From the NCBI GenBank assembly GCA_023159155.1, contig JAJNNX010000077.1, forward strand, positions 1 to 64,000: 64,000 nucleotides of DNA. The letters run 5' to 3'. The notes under the pieces were generated by a model, which saw only the letters and a list, made by a program, of their open reading frames with translations, had not been told where the DNA came from and ran no database searches. The stretch comes from Ustulina deusta. Lineage: Eukaryota; Ascomycota; Sordariomycetes; Xylariales; Xylariaceae. This document shows, in pieces, positions 1-13,640 of this stretch (positions within the stretch are counted from its first letter, which is position 1; each line of letters begins with the position of its first letter). The position numbers were made by a program, and so were the translations under genes.

Positions 1-6
1 AAGTAG

Positions 7-234
7 TATAATAGTTAGTATAGTTTTAGCAAGATTTGTAAAGATTTTAGACTTATATAGTAATAAAATAGGAAATCTATGTACGGACTAACTTATAACT
101 TTATAGCTATATATATAAAGTCTATATCTATTTACCCTATAAATTTTGATTTTTTTTGATTTTTTTTAGCTTATAGTCTTTATTTATAGTATTAATAAAC
201 TAGCTATAAAAGCTTTACTTTATTAATTATAACA
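7..234 (-). repeat. Ret-A LTR copy, reverse orientation
   Basis: This is the reverse complement of the roughly 235-bp repeat also seen at 1638-1873, 6713-6945, 7445-7685, 43242-43474 and 52506-52745. In forward orientation the unit starts near TGTTACGATCAG and ends near CTATACTAACTATTATA. The best-preserved copy (43242-43474) suggests that the original ends were inverted repeats of the TGTAACGGTCAG type. Internal landmarks are an A-rich tract of 14 to more than 20 bases and the run GCTATATAGG. Any body of this copy lies to the left, outside the window. The LTR assignment is inferred from the repeat pairs and the shared body sequence that follows forward copies. Confidence 0.7.
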
Positions 235-1637
235 ATAGTAAAGTATATATTGTTATTCTTTTAGTTAGTATATAGTCTATTAGTAGATTTATTAGTTGTA
301 TGCTTAATTAGATTATTTTTTATAGCTTTTTATATACCTAAATTATTACTACTACTTTTTATATTATTAATCTATATTTTTTTTTAATATTTCTAGTAAG
401 CTTAAATAAGAATATAATTAGTTTAATTTTTATTACTAAAATGTTTTAGCTTAGTATTAATATATTGTTTTATTTATATTTTAGTTAAAAAACTATTAAT
501 TTATAAGTTTTTTATAAATATTTATTTAAAAACAAAAAAGCTTATCTAGTTTATAGTAATAAATAATATATTATATATATATATATTTTTATAATACTTT
601 TTAGTTTTTTAAATTTTTTTTTTAATTTAAAAATAACTTTAGAAATAAAGCTTTATTTTGCTAGTTTAGATTTTCTAATAAGTAAGTTTTTTTTTTTTAA
701 GCTAATAAATTAGTTTTTTTTTATTATAATACTTTAATCTTATAATTAAACCAAGCAATTTTATAGCATAGCTAACTAGCTATTTTAATATATAATATTT
801 TTAGTTTTTTAAATATTTTAATTTTATTATTTGTTTTAGTAATATTTTTATTAATAATATTATACTTTAGTAATTATATTAATAAAAAAGCAATAAAATT
901 TTTTAAAGCATTAATATAAACTTTTGCTTTATTAAAAATATTTATTATAATTTTTATATATTGTATATAAATATTAAAATTATTATTAAAAATAATTATA
1001 ATAGTCATATAAACTTATATAAAAATAATATATAAAAAATAAATAATTTATTAACTTTTATATAAATATTAATAAATTTTCAATTTTTATTAATATTATA
1101 TTCAATTTTTTAAAGCTTTAACCGTTAATAATAATAATTCTATTATAATATTTAAAGTATATTAGTAGTTAAAAAAAAACTTAAATTAATAAGTAATATA
1201 AACTAAAGTTTATTAATTATATTTTTAATTATATTATTTTAGCTAAGTAATAAATATATATTTAATATTATAATTTTGTTTTATAGTTATAAATCTATTA
1301 TTAATTAACTTTTTTTAGTACTATTAATTATTTTTTAAATAATAAAAATAAAGCAAGCAATTAAAATAAGTTTGTTTATAAATATTAATTTTTTTTTAAA
1401 TATATATTTTGTTATATATAGTATTAAAAAATTTATAATTTTTAATATTTAATAAATATACTTTAATAGTTTTAAACTAATTTTATTATTTATTTATTAA
1501 ATTATTTATATTTTTTAATTATTTAGTATAAATATAATACTTTTATTATAAAAGATATTATATTTATTAAATAGTTTATAGATTCTTTTTATTTATAGCA
1601 TATTATTTATTATTATAATTATTTTAATTATTAATCT
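235..1637. other. AT-rich RIP-type block, no gene
   Basis: The sequence is almost purely A/T with many in-frame stops in all frames. Surviving C residues are mostly in CT or GCT context, as expected after CpA-to-TpA mutation on both strands. I recognise no protein remnant here. The stretch lies between two inverted Ret-A LTR copies, so it is probably repeat-derived. Confidence 0.6.
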
Positions 1638-1873
1638 TGTTACGATCAGTCGAGTAAAGCTTTTATAGCTAGTTTATTAATACTATAAACAAAGATTTTA
1701 AGCTAAAAAAAAAAAAAAGAAAAAAAAAAGTTAAAAATTATAAAATAAATAAATATAGATTTTATATATATAGCTGCAGAATTATAGGTTAATCTATATA
1801 TAGATTTTTTATTTTATTGCTATATAGGTTTGAAGTTTTTGTAAGTTTTGCTAAAACTATACTAACTATTATA
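1638..1873 (+). repeat. Ret-A left LTR
   Basis: This forward copy starts TGTTACGATCAGTCGAG and ends near CTATACTAACTATTATA. It aligns along its whole length with 6713-6945, 7445-7685 and 52506-52745, and inverted with 7-234 and 43242-43474. Confidence 0.7.
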
Positions 1874-4800
1874 TTTTTTTTTTAAAACTAAAAGTTTAAA
1901 TATAATTTTAATTTAAAGTTATTAATAATGTTAGGTTTATATAGTTTTTTTATATTATATTATTTTATTATTATTTTTATAATTATTTATAAATTTATTA
2001 ATTATTATTATATATATTTATTTTTATAATTTTATAAAAAGTTTAAATGTTTTTTTATAAGTTTTATAGAACTAATTAAGCTTAATTAGTATATTTTTAA
2101 AAATTTAAGCTTTATATTAAATATTATTAGAATTATAGCTTTTTTAAATAATTTAATATTATAGTTCTTTGCTTTTTTTATATATTTTTAATTATTTAAT
2201 TTGTTTAACTTTAAATTTTGTTTTATTATTAATATTTTTTAGCTAAAAGTAATAATTAGATTTATTAAAATAAAAAATTATTGTTTGCTTTTTATAATTA
2301 GTTAATATAAAATAAGTTTTTTATTTATATAAGTTAAATAAATTAAAAATATAGCTAAATTTTTATTTTTTTTAAATTTTAAAAAGTTTACCTAATTAAA
2401 AATCCAATCTAATAATTAGTGCTTACGTTATAAATTTTTTTTTTTAAAAAAAACTTTATTTTTTATTTTAAAATTTATTAAACATTTTTTTTATTAGTTT
2501 ATAGCTTGTATTATTTTTATATAAAAGTTACTATATTATATAATATTTTTTAAACGTTTTAAGTCTAACAAACTAATTTAAACGTTTGTTATTTAATATT
2601 AAAATTTATAACTATTTTATTAATTTTTATTATTATTTTTAATAATAATATATTAATTAATAAATATTATAAAATATTATATATAAAGTTTAAAATAAAA
2701 ACATAAATATTTTAATTATTTTAGTATTTATTAATATAAAAATAAAATTATTAATTTAATTTTTAATTAGTTAATTTTATTATTCTTTAGATTTAAAAAT
2801 AGTAAATATTACTAAAGTAATATTTAATACTTATAAAACTATTAATAATTTTATATTATTTAATATTTATATATCTAATATATTAAAAATTTTATATAAA
2901 TTTTTATAATATTATATAGCTAGTAATTTTATAATATTTATTTTTTTGCTAAATAAAATTATAAATATTTATATATGATTATAACTTTACTAATTAAATA
3001 ATATATTTTTATTATTTATTATTATATATTACTATATTATAGCTAATATAAATAATAAATAAAAAAAACTAAAGATTTTATTTTATAATATTTTTTTTTA
3101 TAATTATATTTTAAATAAAATTAATAATATTTCTATTTTAATATTTTAATTATTTTTTATTAATTTTAATATATAATAATTAAAAATATATAAACTTTTT
3201 ATATTAAAACTATATAAAAAAAATAGTTCTATTTAAAATAATTTTAAATATATATAATTTTTTGTTTTTATTTTTAAATTTTATAGCTAGTTTTTATATT
3301 TAATTAGGTTTATTAAATTAGCTTTTTAAAAAATATTAAATAAAAAATCTATAGTTAATATAAAACTTACTATTTTATTTAAAAAAATTAATATTATTAT
3401 TTCTTTTTTAGTTTTTTTAGTTTTAATTATAAAAAGTTTTGTTATTTTTTTTAATAAAATATTAGCTTTTATATTTTTTTGTTTTAATTAGTACTAAAAA
3501 ATAATATTAAAGTTTAATAAAAAGTTAGCTTAGTATATTTATTATATTAATAAAATCTATTTATTTAAAAAATATAATAAAGCTTAATAATTAGTTATTA
3601 TAAAAAACTTAGTTTTATAAAGCTTTAAATAGTAATATTTTAAAGTTTATATTATTATTAAAAATTTATAATTTTAAATTAAGTAAGTTTGTTTAATTAA
3701 TATTATTATTTTAAAAAAATACTTTATAAATTTTTAAAATAAATTTTTTTTTATATTTGTTAGCTAAGCTTAAAAAAATTAAAATAAATTTTTTATATAT
3801 TAGTAGTTTTATATATTTAAAACTTATTTTTATTTGAAGTTCTATTATAAATAAGTTTTTCTTTTAATAATTAATTTAAAAAAGTAATCATTTTATTAAT
3901 ATAATAAATAAATATATAAATATAATTATAAAATTTAAAAGATAATTGAATTAATTTAGTATTTTTAAAATTATTTAGATTTAAATAAAATTAATTTTTA
4001 TTTTTATTTTAGTTTTTGTAATTATTTTTAAATAATTAATAATAAATATATTAAAACAAAAATTTTTAATATTTTTTTAATATTTAGCTTAATATAAATA
4101 ATAAATTATTTTTTTATAATAAGTTTAGTACTATTTTTTAGTTTTAAAATAAATTAAAATATTATTTATATAAATATTTATAAATTTATTTAAATTTTTT
4201 TAAATTTATATATTAATAAAAGTTTGCTATTAAATAAGTTTTATTTTTAAACTAAATAATAAAACTTTTTATTAAAATATTTTTTTATAAGTTTAAAATA
4301 ATAATAATAATTAATAAAAAGCTTTAATAATATTTAGTTTTATAAAATAAATAATATTATAATAATTAAATATAATATTATTAATATTTAAAACTAATAT
4401 AATTTAGTTTTTTAAATATATATTTTTTTATTAATAATTAATTATAAACTTATATTTAATTAATTTAAGTTTAAATATAAATAAAATAAAAATAAAAATT
4501 AAATTTATATTTTATTTAATAAAATTTATAACTAATAATTTATTTATAAAATTTTTTTTAAATAAAATAAACTATATAATTATTTAATATTAATAAAGTT
4601 TAAAAATATTTTTATTATTATTAAAGTTTAGTATTATATTAAACTTTAATTATAATAATAGTAAAGTTTTAGATTTCTTTTTAAAAAAAAAGTTTTATAT
4701 TAATTTTATATATTTAAAGTTTTTTTTTTTTTTAAATTAAAATTAATTTATAATTAAAAATCTTTTATAGTACTACTTAATTAATTTAAATTTATTTTTT

Positions 4801-6712
4801 TTATAAAATATTAATTATTTTTAAGTTTCTTTTAAATAATTTAATATAATTATTTTTAGTTATTATAAATTTAATTATAATAAGCTTTTTTTATATTTTT
4901 TTAATTAATTGTTTTTATTTATTTTAATAGGAGTAATTCTAAAGATTTTATATAATTTTTTTAATCATAGCTTAGTTTTTCTTTTTAAAATTATTATATA
5001 AATTTTTTTTTGTTTTAAGTTTAAAAGTTTTAAGTTTTTTTTGTATTTTTTTACTTTTAATTATTTTAATATTTAATAAAAATTTTTTATATTTTTAAGT
5101 TTATATTTTATTATTTATAGTTAAAAAGTTTAATTATAATTATTAATAAAAATTAAACTAATAAAAATAAATTATTTAATTAACTATTTAATATTAATAA
5201 TAATATTATAATTAAAATTAATAACTTAAAATATTTAGTTTTTAAATTATTAATTATTAATTTTTATTATATATATTAAATATTTATAAATTTTATTAAC
5301 TATTTTATTTTAGTAGTTATAAAATTTTTAAAATTTAACTAAACAAACTATTTTTGTTTTTAATTATTGCTTAATTTATTATATAAACTTATAGCTAATT
5401 ATTAAAAAAGTATAAGTTTTCATATTATATAAAATTAAAATTTTTGTTTTAATACTATTAATTTATAATTAAATAAATGTTTTAAAAATAATTTATTTAT
5501 TTTAACTATAGATTTTTTTTATTAATTAAATATTTTAAATTTAAAGTTTTTTATTAAAATTATTAATTAATATATATTTTTTTTTATAATTAGCGCTTAT
5601 TTTAACTATTTTAAAATAAATATTTTAGAACTTTTAAAGTTTACTAAAAATTAATAAATAAATTTATTAAAAATTTAATTATTTAAATTAAATTTTTATT
5701 TAGTTAAATTAATAAGTTTAATTTATTAATAATTTTTATAAGTTTATTTAATATTATATATTAATTTAATAATTTATAAAAAATATTTAAATTTATAAAA
5801 ACTTTTTATAAATTTTTTTTAAGTTTATATAAAAATAATTCTATAATTTATATTTTTATTATAATTTAATAAATTAATATTTTTATTTGTTTTATATATA
5901 TAAACTTAAATTATTTTACTAAGATTATTAAATAGTTTTTTAATTAAATAAAAATACATTTTTATTAATTTTTTAGTATATTTTTTTAACTCTTTTATAA
6001 TATATTAAAATTAATTATTTTTAGTTTAAAACATAGTAATATTTTTATTCAGCTTTTTTATTAGTTTATAAACTTAATTATTAAATAAAGCTTTATTTTT
6101 TATATTTTAGCTTTTTTAATTTAAATAAAGTTTAAAACGCTAAAAAATAAACTAATAAAATTAAAATTAAATAAAGCAGTAAAAATAAAAAGTTTAAAGT
6201 TAATATTTTTAAATATATTTTTTAAAAGTACTAAAATAAACATAATAAAAAATTAATATTTTATTTTTTTTATTTATTAAAAAAGTTCTGTTAGAACTAA
6301 TATAAAATTATAAGTTTATATAATTATAATATTTTTTAATATATTTTTAAATATATTATTTATTTTTAGTTGTTTTAGCTTTAGTTTAAATTTTATTTTT
6401 TTAAACTTTAATTTTTTATTTTTTTTAGATTTTTTTTTAAATATTAATTCGTTTAAAATATCTATAAAAAAGTTTAAGATAAAAATCTTTTTTTAAAATT
6501 GTCCGATACTAAAAAGCTAGCTATATTTAAAAACTAAAATTATTCTAATTATTTAAAAACTAAAAATATTTAAAAATTATTAATTTTTAAATAGTATAAA
6601 AATTAAAAATTATATTAAAATTAAGTTTATATTATAAAATATATAATTAAAAAAAAAGTTTATTTATATTTATTAAATATTTATTATTAAATAATTAATA
6701 AGCTTAAAGTAA

Positions 6713-6945
6713 TGGTATAATTAGTTAAATCAAATTTTTATAGATAGTTTATTAATATTATAAACAAAAATTTTAAACTAAAAAAAAAAAAAAATTTTAA
6801 ATTTAAAATTTATAAAATAAATAAATATAGATTTTATATATATAGCTATAAAGTTATAGGTTGGTCCATGTATAAATTTCCTATTTTATTGCTATATAGG
6901 TCTAGAGTTCTTATAAGTTTTGCTAAAACTATACTAATTATTATA
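6713..6945 (+). repeat. Ret-A right LTR
   Basis: This is the direct-repeat partner of 1638-1873. Its first bases, TGGTATAATTAG, match TGTTACGATCAG apart from mostly RIP-type changes. The internal A-tract and the TATATAGCTATAAAGTTATAGG segment are conserved. Confidence 0.65.
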
Positions 6946-7444
6946 AATATAATTATAAATATATTTATTAGTTTTATTATTATATAAAATAATATATTTG
7001 TTTTTATAACTAATATAATTAATTTGTTTATTTATTTTTTTATAAAAAATATATATATTTTTTAAGCTTTTTTTTTATTTAGGTATACTACTATTTTAGT
7101 TTAGTTTTTTTAGTTTATAACATTTGCTTAATTAATAACTTAAATAATTTTAATTTTTAATATTTAAAAATAGTTTTTTATTATTTTTTTTTTATTATAA
7201 TTAGTTAAATATATAGGTTCTAAACTATAACTTTTTTTAATAAATATTTATTTAGCGTTATACTATAAGTTATATTTTATTTTTTTTATTAATAAATATT
7301 AACAAGTTAATAAATTTTATATTTATAAATATTATTATTATAATAAATATAACTATTATATATACTATTAATATTTTTTGGATTAATACTATTAAAAATA
7401 ATTTAATTTTTATTTTCTTTTATATTTTAAGTTCTAATATTAAT
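6946..7444. other. AT-rich spacer, no gene
   Basis: This is AT-rich sequence between two forward Ret-A LTR copies. No open frame or recognisable remnant is visible. It may be the remains of another mutated insertion. Confidence 0.5.
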
Positions 7445-9420
7445 TATTACGATTAGTCAAATAAAGCTTTTATAGCTAGTTTATTAATACTATAAACAAA
7501 AACTCTAAACTAAAAAAAAAAAAAAAAAAAAAAAAAAAAGAAATCAAAGTTTATAAAATAAATAAATATAAATTTTATATATATAGCTATAGAGTTATAG
7601 GTTAATTTATATATAGACTTTTTATTTTATTACTATATACGTCTAGAGTTTTTATAAGTTTTGCTAAAACTATACTAATCATTATATTATTTTTTTTAAA
7701 ACTAAAAGTTTAAATATAGTTTTAACTTAAAATTATTAATAATATTAAAATTATTAATTATTATTATATATATTTATTTTTATAGTTTTATAAAAAGTTT
7801 AAAAGTTTTTTTATAAGTTTTATAAAATTAGTTAAATTTAATTAATATATTTTTTAAATTTTAAGTTATATATTAAATATTATTTAAATTATAGTTTTTT
7901 TTAAATAATTTAGTATTATAATGGTTTATTTTTTTTTATATATTTTTAATTATTTAATTTGTTTACTTCTAAGTTTTGTTTTATTATTAATATTTTTAGC
8001 TAAAAATAATAACTATATTTATTAAAATAAAAATTTATTTTTTATAATTAATTAGTATAAAATAGGTTTTTTATTTTATGAAAGTTAAACAAATCAAAAA
8101 TATAACTAAGTTTTTATTTTTTTAGAATTTTAAAAAGTTTAACTAATTAAAAATCTAATCTAATAATTAGTACTTATATTATAAAAGTTTTTTTTTTAAA
8201 AAGAACTTTATTTTTTATTTTAAAATTTATTAAATATTTTTTTTATTAGTTTATAACTTATATTATTTTTATATAAAAGTTGCTATATTATATATTATTT
8301 TTTAAATATTTTAAGTTTAATAAATTAATTTAAATATTTATTGCTTAGTATTAAAATTTATAACTATTTTATTAATGTTTATTATTATTTTTAATAATAA
8401 TATATTAATTAATAAATATTATAAAGAATTATATATTAAATTTAAAATAAAAAAATAAAAAATTTAATTGTTTTAATATTTATTAATATAAAAATAAAAT
8501 TATTAATTTAGTTTTTAATTAGTTAATTTTATTATTTTTTAGGTTTAAAAATAATAAGTATTATTAAAGCAATGTTTAATATTCATAAAACTATTAATTA
8601 TTACTATAAACTTAAAAATAAATAATTTTATATTATTTAATATTTATATATTTAATATATTAAAAATTTTATATAAGTTTTTATAATATTATATAACTAA
8701 TAATTTTATAATGTTTATTTTTTTACTAAATAAAGTTATAATTAAATAATTAAACTTATTTATAAATATTTATATATAATTATATTTTTATTATTTAGTA
8801 CTATATATTACTATACTATAGCTAATATAAATAATAAATAAAAAAACTAAAAATCTTATTTTATAATATTTTTTTTTTTATAATTATAATAATTATATTT
8901 TAAATAAAGCTAATAATATTTTTATTTTAATTATTTTAATTATTTTATATTAATTTTAATATATAATAATTAAAAATATATCACTTTTTTGAATTAAAAC
9001 TATCTAAAAAAATAGTTTTATTTAAAATAATTTTTTATTTTTATTTTTTAGATCTTATAACTAGTTTTTTTATTTAATTAAGTTTATTAAATTAGTTTTC
9101 TAAAAAATATTAAATAAAAAGTCTATAATTAATATAAAATTTAATATTTTATTAAAAAGAACTAATATTATTATTTTTATTTTAGTTTTTTTAACAAAAT
9201 ATTAGCTATTATATTTTTTTTATTTTAATTAATATTAAAAAATAATATTAAAGTTTAATAAAAAATTAGCTTAATAAGTTTATTATATTAATAAGATTTA
9301 ATTATTTAAAAAATATAATAAAACTTAATAATTAAATATTATAAAAAACTTAGTTATAAAAAACTTTAAATAATAATATTTTATAAATTTTTAAGTTATA
9401 TTTTTTTATTATTACTAAAT
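7445..9420 (+). mobile_element. Ret-A fragment: LTR plus 5' part of body
   Basis: A forward LTR copy (7445-7685) is followed by body sequence that parallels 1874 onward: the same T-rich start, then the same order of short landmarks (TTTAATTGTTTTAATATTTATTAATATAAAAATAAAATT-like stretches, the GCTAATATAAATAATAAATAAAAAA segment). Similarity fades near 9420, so the element is truncated at its right end. Small deletions relative to the 1638 copy are visible. No reading frame survives. Confidence 0.6.
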
Positions 9421-10622
9421 AATTTATAAACTTAAATAAAAATAATTATTAATAAAAACAGGATTTTATAAGATTATTAAAAAAATAAAGCTATTAATAT
9501 ATAAATTTAACTTTTTTAGTAGTTAATATATTTATTTTATAGTTTTAGTTATATAGCTTTATAAACTTAAAAAAAAAACCCCTTTTTTTAATAAAAAAGT
9601 CTTTTTATTAGGCCTAGTGATTATTAAAAGGACTAAAAATTATTAAAAAATTAAAAAATTTACTTAAAAAAAATCTGATTTTTAAATAGTAAACCTTTAG
9701 TTAAGTATATTATTAAATAAATAAAAAATAATAAATATAATTAAAACTTTAATAAAAAAGAACTAAAACTATTAATGCTTCATTTAATTAATAAATATAA
9801 AGCAAATAATATTATTAATTAAACAAAAGAATATAAAAAGTATAATATTGCTTATATAAAAAAGATAACTTATTAAAATACCTAAGCTAAAAAAAAAAAT
9901 AAAAAAATGATATATAAAGCAATAAATATATTATATTTATTTTAAAAAGATTTCATTTTTTAAAAATTATAAGCTAACTATATATATTAATAAAAAATAT
10001 AATAAATTTATTAAAACTATTTTATTTTTTAAAAAATTATATTAAAAATAATAAATATATAGCTATAAATAAACCATATATTACTAAGTTTAGCTATTAT
10101 AATAATAGTAAAAAAATTATTACAAAAATAATATATAAATAGCCAAAAAAATATATATATATATTACTATAGCTATTTATTATAACATAAATAGTAGTCC
10201 TTTTTGTATATAGTTAAGGGCGTTTTTTCAAATAATAAAATATATTTACTATTAAATATATCTATTATAAACCAATATAGCTACAATAAAAAAACAAAGT
10301 ATAAAGTTATATATTAGTCTGTTTATATAAATAAGCCTTGCTTTTTTTACTTTTTTTATTGCTTTTTTCTTTTTTATAAAATTTAAAAAAATCTATTTTG
10401 TTATATTTAGCATTAGATTTATAAAAATACTAACTATTATAGCAACTATATTAAACTTAATAGATCGGCTACTAGCTTAAAATTAGCTTTAATATAACAA
10501 TAATATTACTTTTTAGTTTAATAACTATAATAAAAAAGTTTTTACGCTTAGTAAAACAATATAAACGCTATAATTATTAATAAATATAATATTTTTATTA
10601 ATTAAAGTATTAATATAAACTT

Positions 10623-10653
<31 letters not shown>

Positions 10654-12590
10654 GTTATATTTATTATAATATATAATAATATTAAAAATAAATATATAGT
10701 TATAAGTTTTAATTAAAATAATAGCAAAAATAAGAAAAATACTAAAAAAACTGCTAAACATAATACTACTTTTATTAAAAATAGCATTTAAAAAAAAGAT
10801 GCTATATTAAAAAAAATCTATTAAAATAAAAAAAACAATAAAAATATTAAAAGTAATAGATTAAGCATTAAAAGCAAAAAATAGCTAATTATTACTATTA
10901 GATTATTTAAAAATAATAATAATATTTTTAATTATTTATTTAATTTTAATAAAAACAAATTTTATATAGTACTATATAAATATAAAAAAAAATTTAATAT
11001 ATAATAGTAATAATTTAAAAAGTAATATTTATAATAAAAGAAAAACTTGAAGTAATAACTAATAAAGCATTTATAATAGGTCTAATAATAGCCCGGCAAT
11101 ATTTAAAAAACTATATAATGAAACAAATGATTTTAATAAAATTATTGTTTGCTTTAATAACAAAATAAATAAGTTTAACTTTTTTTATAACTTAGTTATT
11201 AAAAACCTTATTAAACTATTTAGTAAAAATAATAATAATAATTTAATTAATAATTTTATATAAGGCTTTAAAATTAAATATATAAATATTATAAAAACTA
11301 AAAATTAAAAAAAAAATATAAAATTTTTTATTTTTTAATAAAGCTAGTATTTTAGTTTTTAAATTTATATTTTTAAATAATAGCTTTAATTTAATAATTA
11401 TAAAATAACTAATAAAGCTTAGCTAAACAGATTTAATATAAATTAAATTTAATTATAAAAAATCTATAAATAACTTTAATAAATTTATTATTTAGTTTTA
11501 TATTTATTTAAAAAAATATATTAATAATTTTAAAAAGAAATATTATATAAAACAAGCTTAATAACTTAAAAGCTTAATTTATTAATTATAAAATTAAATT
11601 TAAGTAATAAAATAAAATTATTACTAAGCTAACTATTTAAATTAATAAGCTTAACTTTAATAATAATAAAATAATTAAAAAAGTTAATACTACTAAACTT
11701 TAATTAAAAAAAGTTATATATACTCCTAAAACGTATAAAAAAAACGTCAAAAGTATTTTTAAGCAAGTAATAAAAATGTTTAATAATTGTAAAAGTATTT
11801 TTAATAATTATAAAAATATTTTTAAGAAAATAAAGCTTTGCTTTATTAAGTTAGACAAAATTATAAAAATAAAAATAAAATACAAAAACTAAAAAACTTA
11901 AAAAAACAAGCACTATACGTTATATAATAAAAAAAGTTAAATATATTAAATTATAAAAAATATTTATAACCTGGGATAAATAGTTTTATTTAAAAGAAAA
12001 AGCACTTAATAAGTATAACTATAAATATATTAGCTATAGCTATAAATATATTTATTATGTTTATAAATAAATAAACATTCTTATAATTTTATATTTAAAA
12101 AAATAAAGAACATTTATTTATATTTTATATAATAATTATTGTTTTAATAAATAACTAAATCGCTACAATAATTAATTATAAATAACCTAAGTTTATATAA
12201 TAAAATAAATATTTATTATATAATAGTCTTTATATAGTTATTTTTATTAGTATTTATTACTTATATATATATATATTTTTATATATATAAAAAATATTAA
12301 AGTAGTTCTATTTAATACTATAATAAAAAATAATATAAATACTAGTAATAATAAATATAATTAAATTTAAATTTAAAACAACTTTAATTTATTATATAAT
12401 TAGTTATTTTTAAATAAAATTATTATTTTAATTTATTAAATTTATAAAATATTATTAAACTTTTAAAAAGCGAACTATTATATTATAATAAAGCTAGCCG
12501 GGTTAATTAAAACTAAAAAATAAGCAGTAGTAAAAGTTAATTAATAAAGATAAAAGTTATAATTTATAATAGTAATGCTTTATAATAAGC
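9421..12590. other. AT-rich block, unidentified mutated repeat
   Basis: This is very AT-rich sequence with stops in all frames. The only ATG-initiated frame over 75 codons (10525-10761, minus) is a low-complexity Ile/Asn/Tyr string with no support as a gene. Unlike the Ret-A blocks, many segments are A-rich on the + strand, so this is likely a different element. I could not identify a domain. Confidence 0.5.
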
Positions 12591-13640
12591 ATAACTTTAC
12601 TGAATTGCTACGTTTATTTTAGAGGGCAAATTATAAAAAGATGTTATTATAAAAAAAATACGGGATCCCTTAGGATAAATTCATATACTAAGCTATTATA
12701 TTGCTTAAAAAATATATAGCTTTATTTCTTATAAAAAGTCGCCATGTCATTATATCTATTAATAAAAAACGCATTGCTATAGTATCTAGTTATAAGATAA
12801 ATTTCACCCCTTTGTATTCTAGCGCTTAGGGGTCTAGAGCAGGTAGTTCCTAGTAGCTTTCTAACCGGTGAGCTGTTGATTTAAGGCTGTGACAAAATAA
12901 GGATTGCATAAGTTACTCTAATAGCGTGCTTTTATACTTATAAAACATATTGCTTTAATATCTTTATATTAATTCCTAGTAGTGGGTTAAAACCCTCTCA
13001 CCTACTATAGCTCATATATAACATAACCTTATTCTAACTGTTGAGATTATTCCTTTATCTCGTTGTTGCTTCCAATATTTAATGTATCACTTTACCTAGA
13101 TATTTAGACCCCAGACTTCCTTGCTTGATACTCGAGATGACACTCGTGTCCCTCGGTAAGTAATGGGGGTATAGAGTTCAGGTGAATGTAATGATCCTCA
13201 AGGCCCTAGGTAGTGTACTGATAGATTGACTTACGATCGAGTATTGTAAGGCCGTATGCCTGCTGACGCTCGGGGTTGAATCGAGAAGGGATGGTGGCTG
13301 TGGCCTTAGCATAAAACGCCCCAAAGAGGTGTGTTAGTTATCGTGTATAAGTTAGTAGCGAAACAGAAGAACAAATTAGTGTCCTAGCCTGCCCCGCGCA
13401 TACGCCCATACCACTATGCTAGAGCCACGCGGGGTAGGACGCAACGCTATCGGACCCAGCCTTCCCCCTAACCTTCTCCTTTCTACTTTTTTTAGTTCTT
13501 GGAAAGGGCCCACTTCTTTCTTGGTTAGGAAATTTAATCTAAACATCGCAGTTTTATTACTACTTCTTTTTTTTAGGCTTCTGCCTATTAATAAAAATAT
13601 TCTATTGCTATATCCTTTATATAGTTAATATATTAAGCAA
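12591..13640. other. Less mutated 1-kb stretch, no clear gene
   Basis: Base composition rises sharply here compared with both sides, and CpA and CpG dinucleotides reappear. No convincing protein is encoded: the 70-codon frame at 13416-13628 has no recognisable domain. A strong inverted repeat is present, CCTGCCCCGCG at 13388-13398 against CGCGGGGTAGG at 13428-13438, with one G/T mismatch. The stretch ends in pyrimidine-rich DNA and may be a leader or untranslated region of a neighbouring element, or an unrelated remnant. Confidence 0.4.
13388..13438. repeat. Inverted repeat with 11-bp arms
   Basis: The arms CCTGCCCCGCG and CGCGGGGTAGG pair with one mismatch around a 29-base loop. They would form a stable hairpin in RNA or DNA. 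Confidence 0.7.

Larger units (their letters stand above)
1638..6945 (+). mobile_element. Ret-A retroelement with both LTRs, heavily mutated
   Basis: The left LTR (1638-1873) and right LTR (6713-6945) are direct repeats of about 235 bp, differing mainly by C/T and G/A transitions. The body (1874-6712) begins with a T-rich run followed by AAAACTAAAAGTTTAAAT, and the same body start follows the LTR copies at 7445 and 52506. Large parts of the body are repeated at 7686-9420 and 52746-57050 and, inverted, at 41840-47640. No reading frame survives and I could not recognise a retroelement domain with certainty, so the class (copia, gypsy or non-autonomous) is open. A target-site duplication is not convincing in the mutated flanks. 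Confidence 0.65.

Noticed and set aside
10525..10761. 78-codon minus-strand ORF
   Set aside because: It is a low-complexity Ile/Asn/Tyr string from AT-rich DNA with no domain or gene context.
13416..13628. 70-codon + strand ORF in the less-mutated patch
   Set aside because: It has no recognisable domain, its C-terminal half is encoded by pyrimidine-rich and AT-rich sequence, and it overlaps a strong hairpin.
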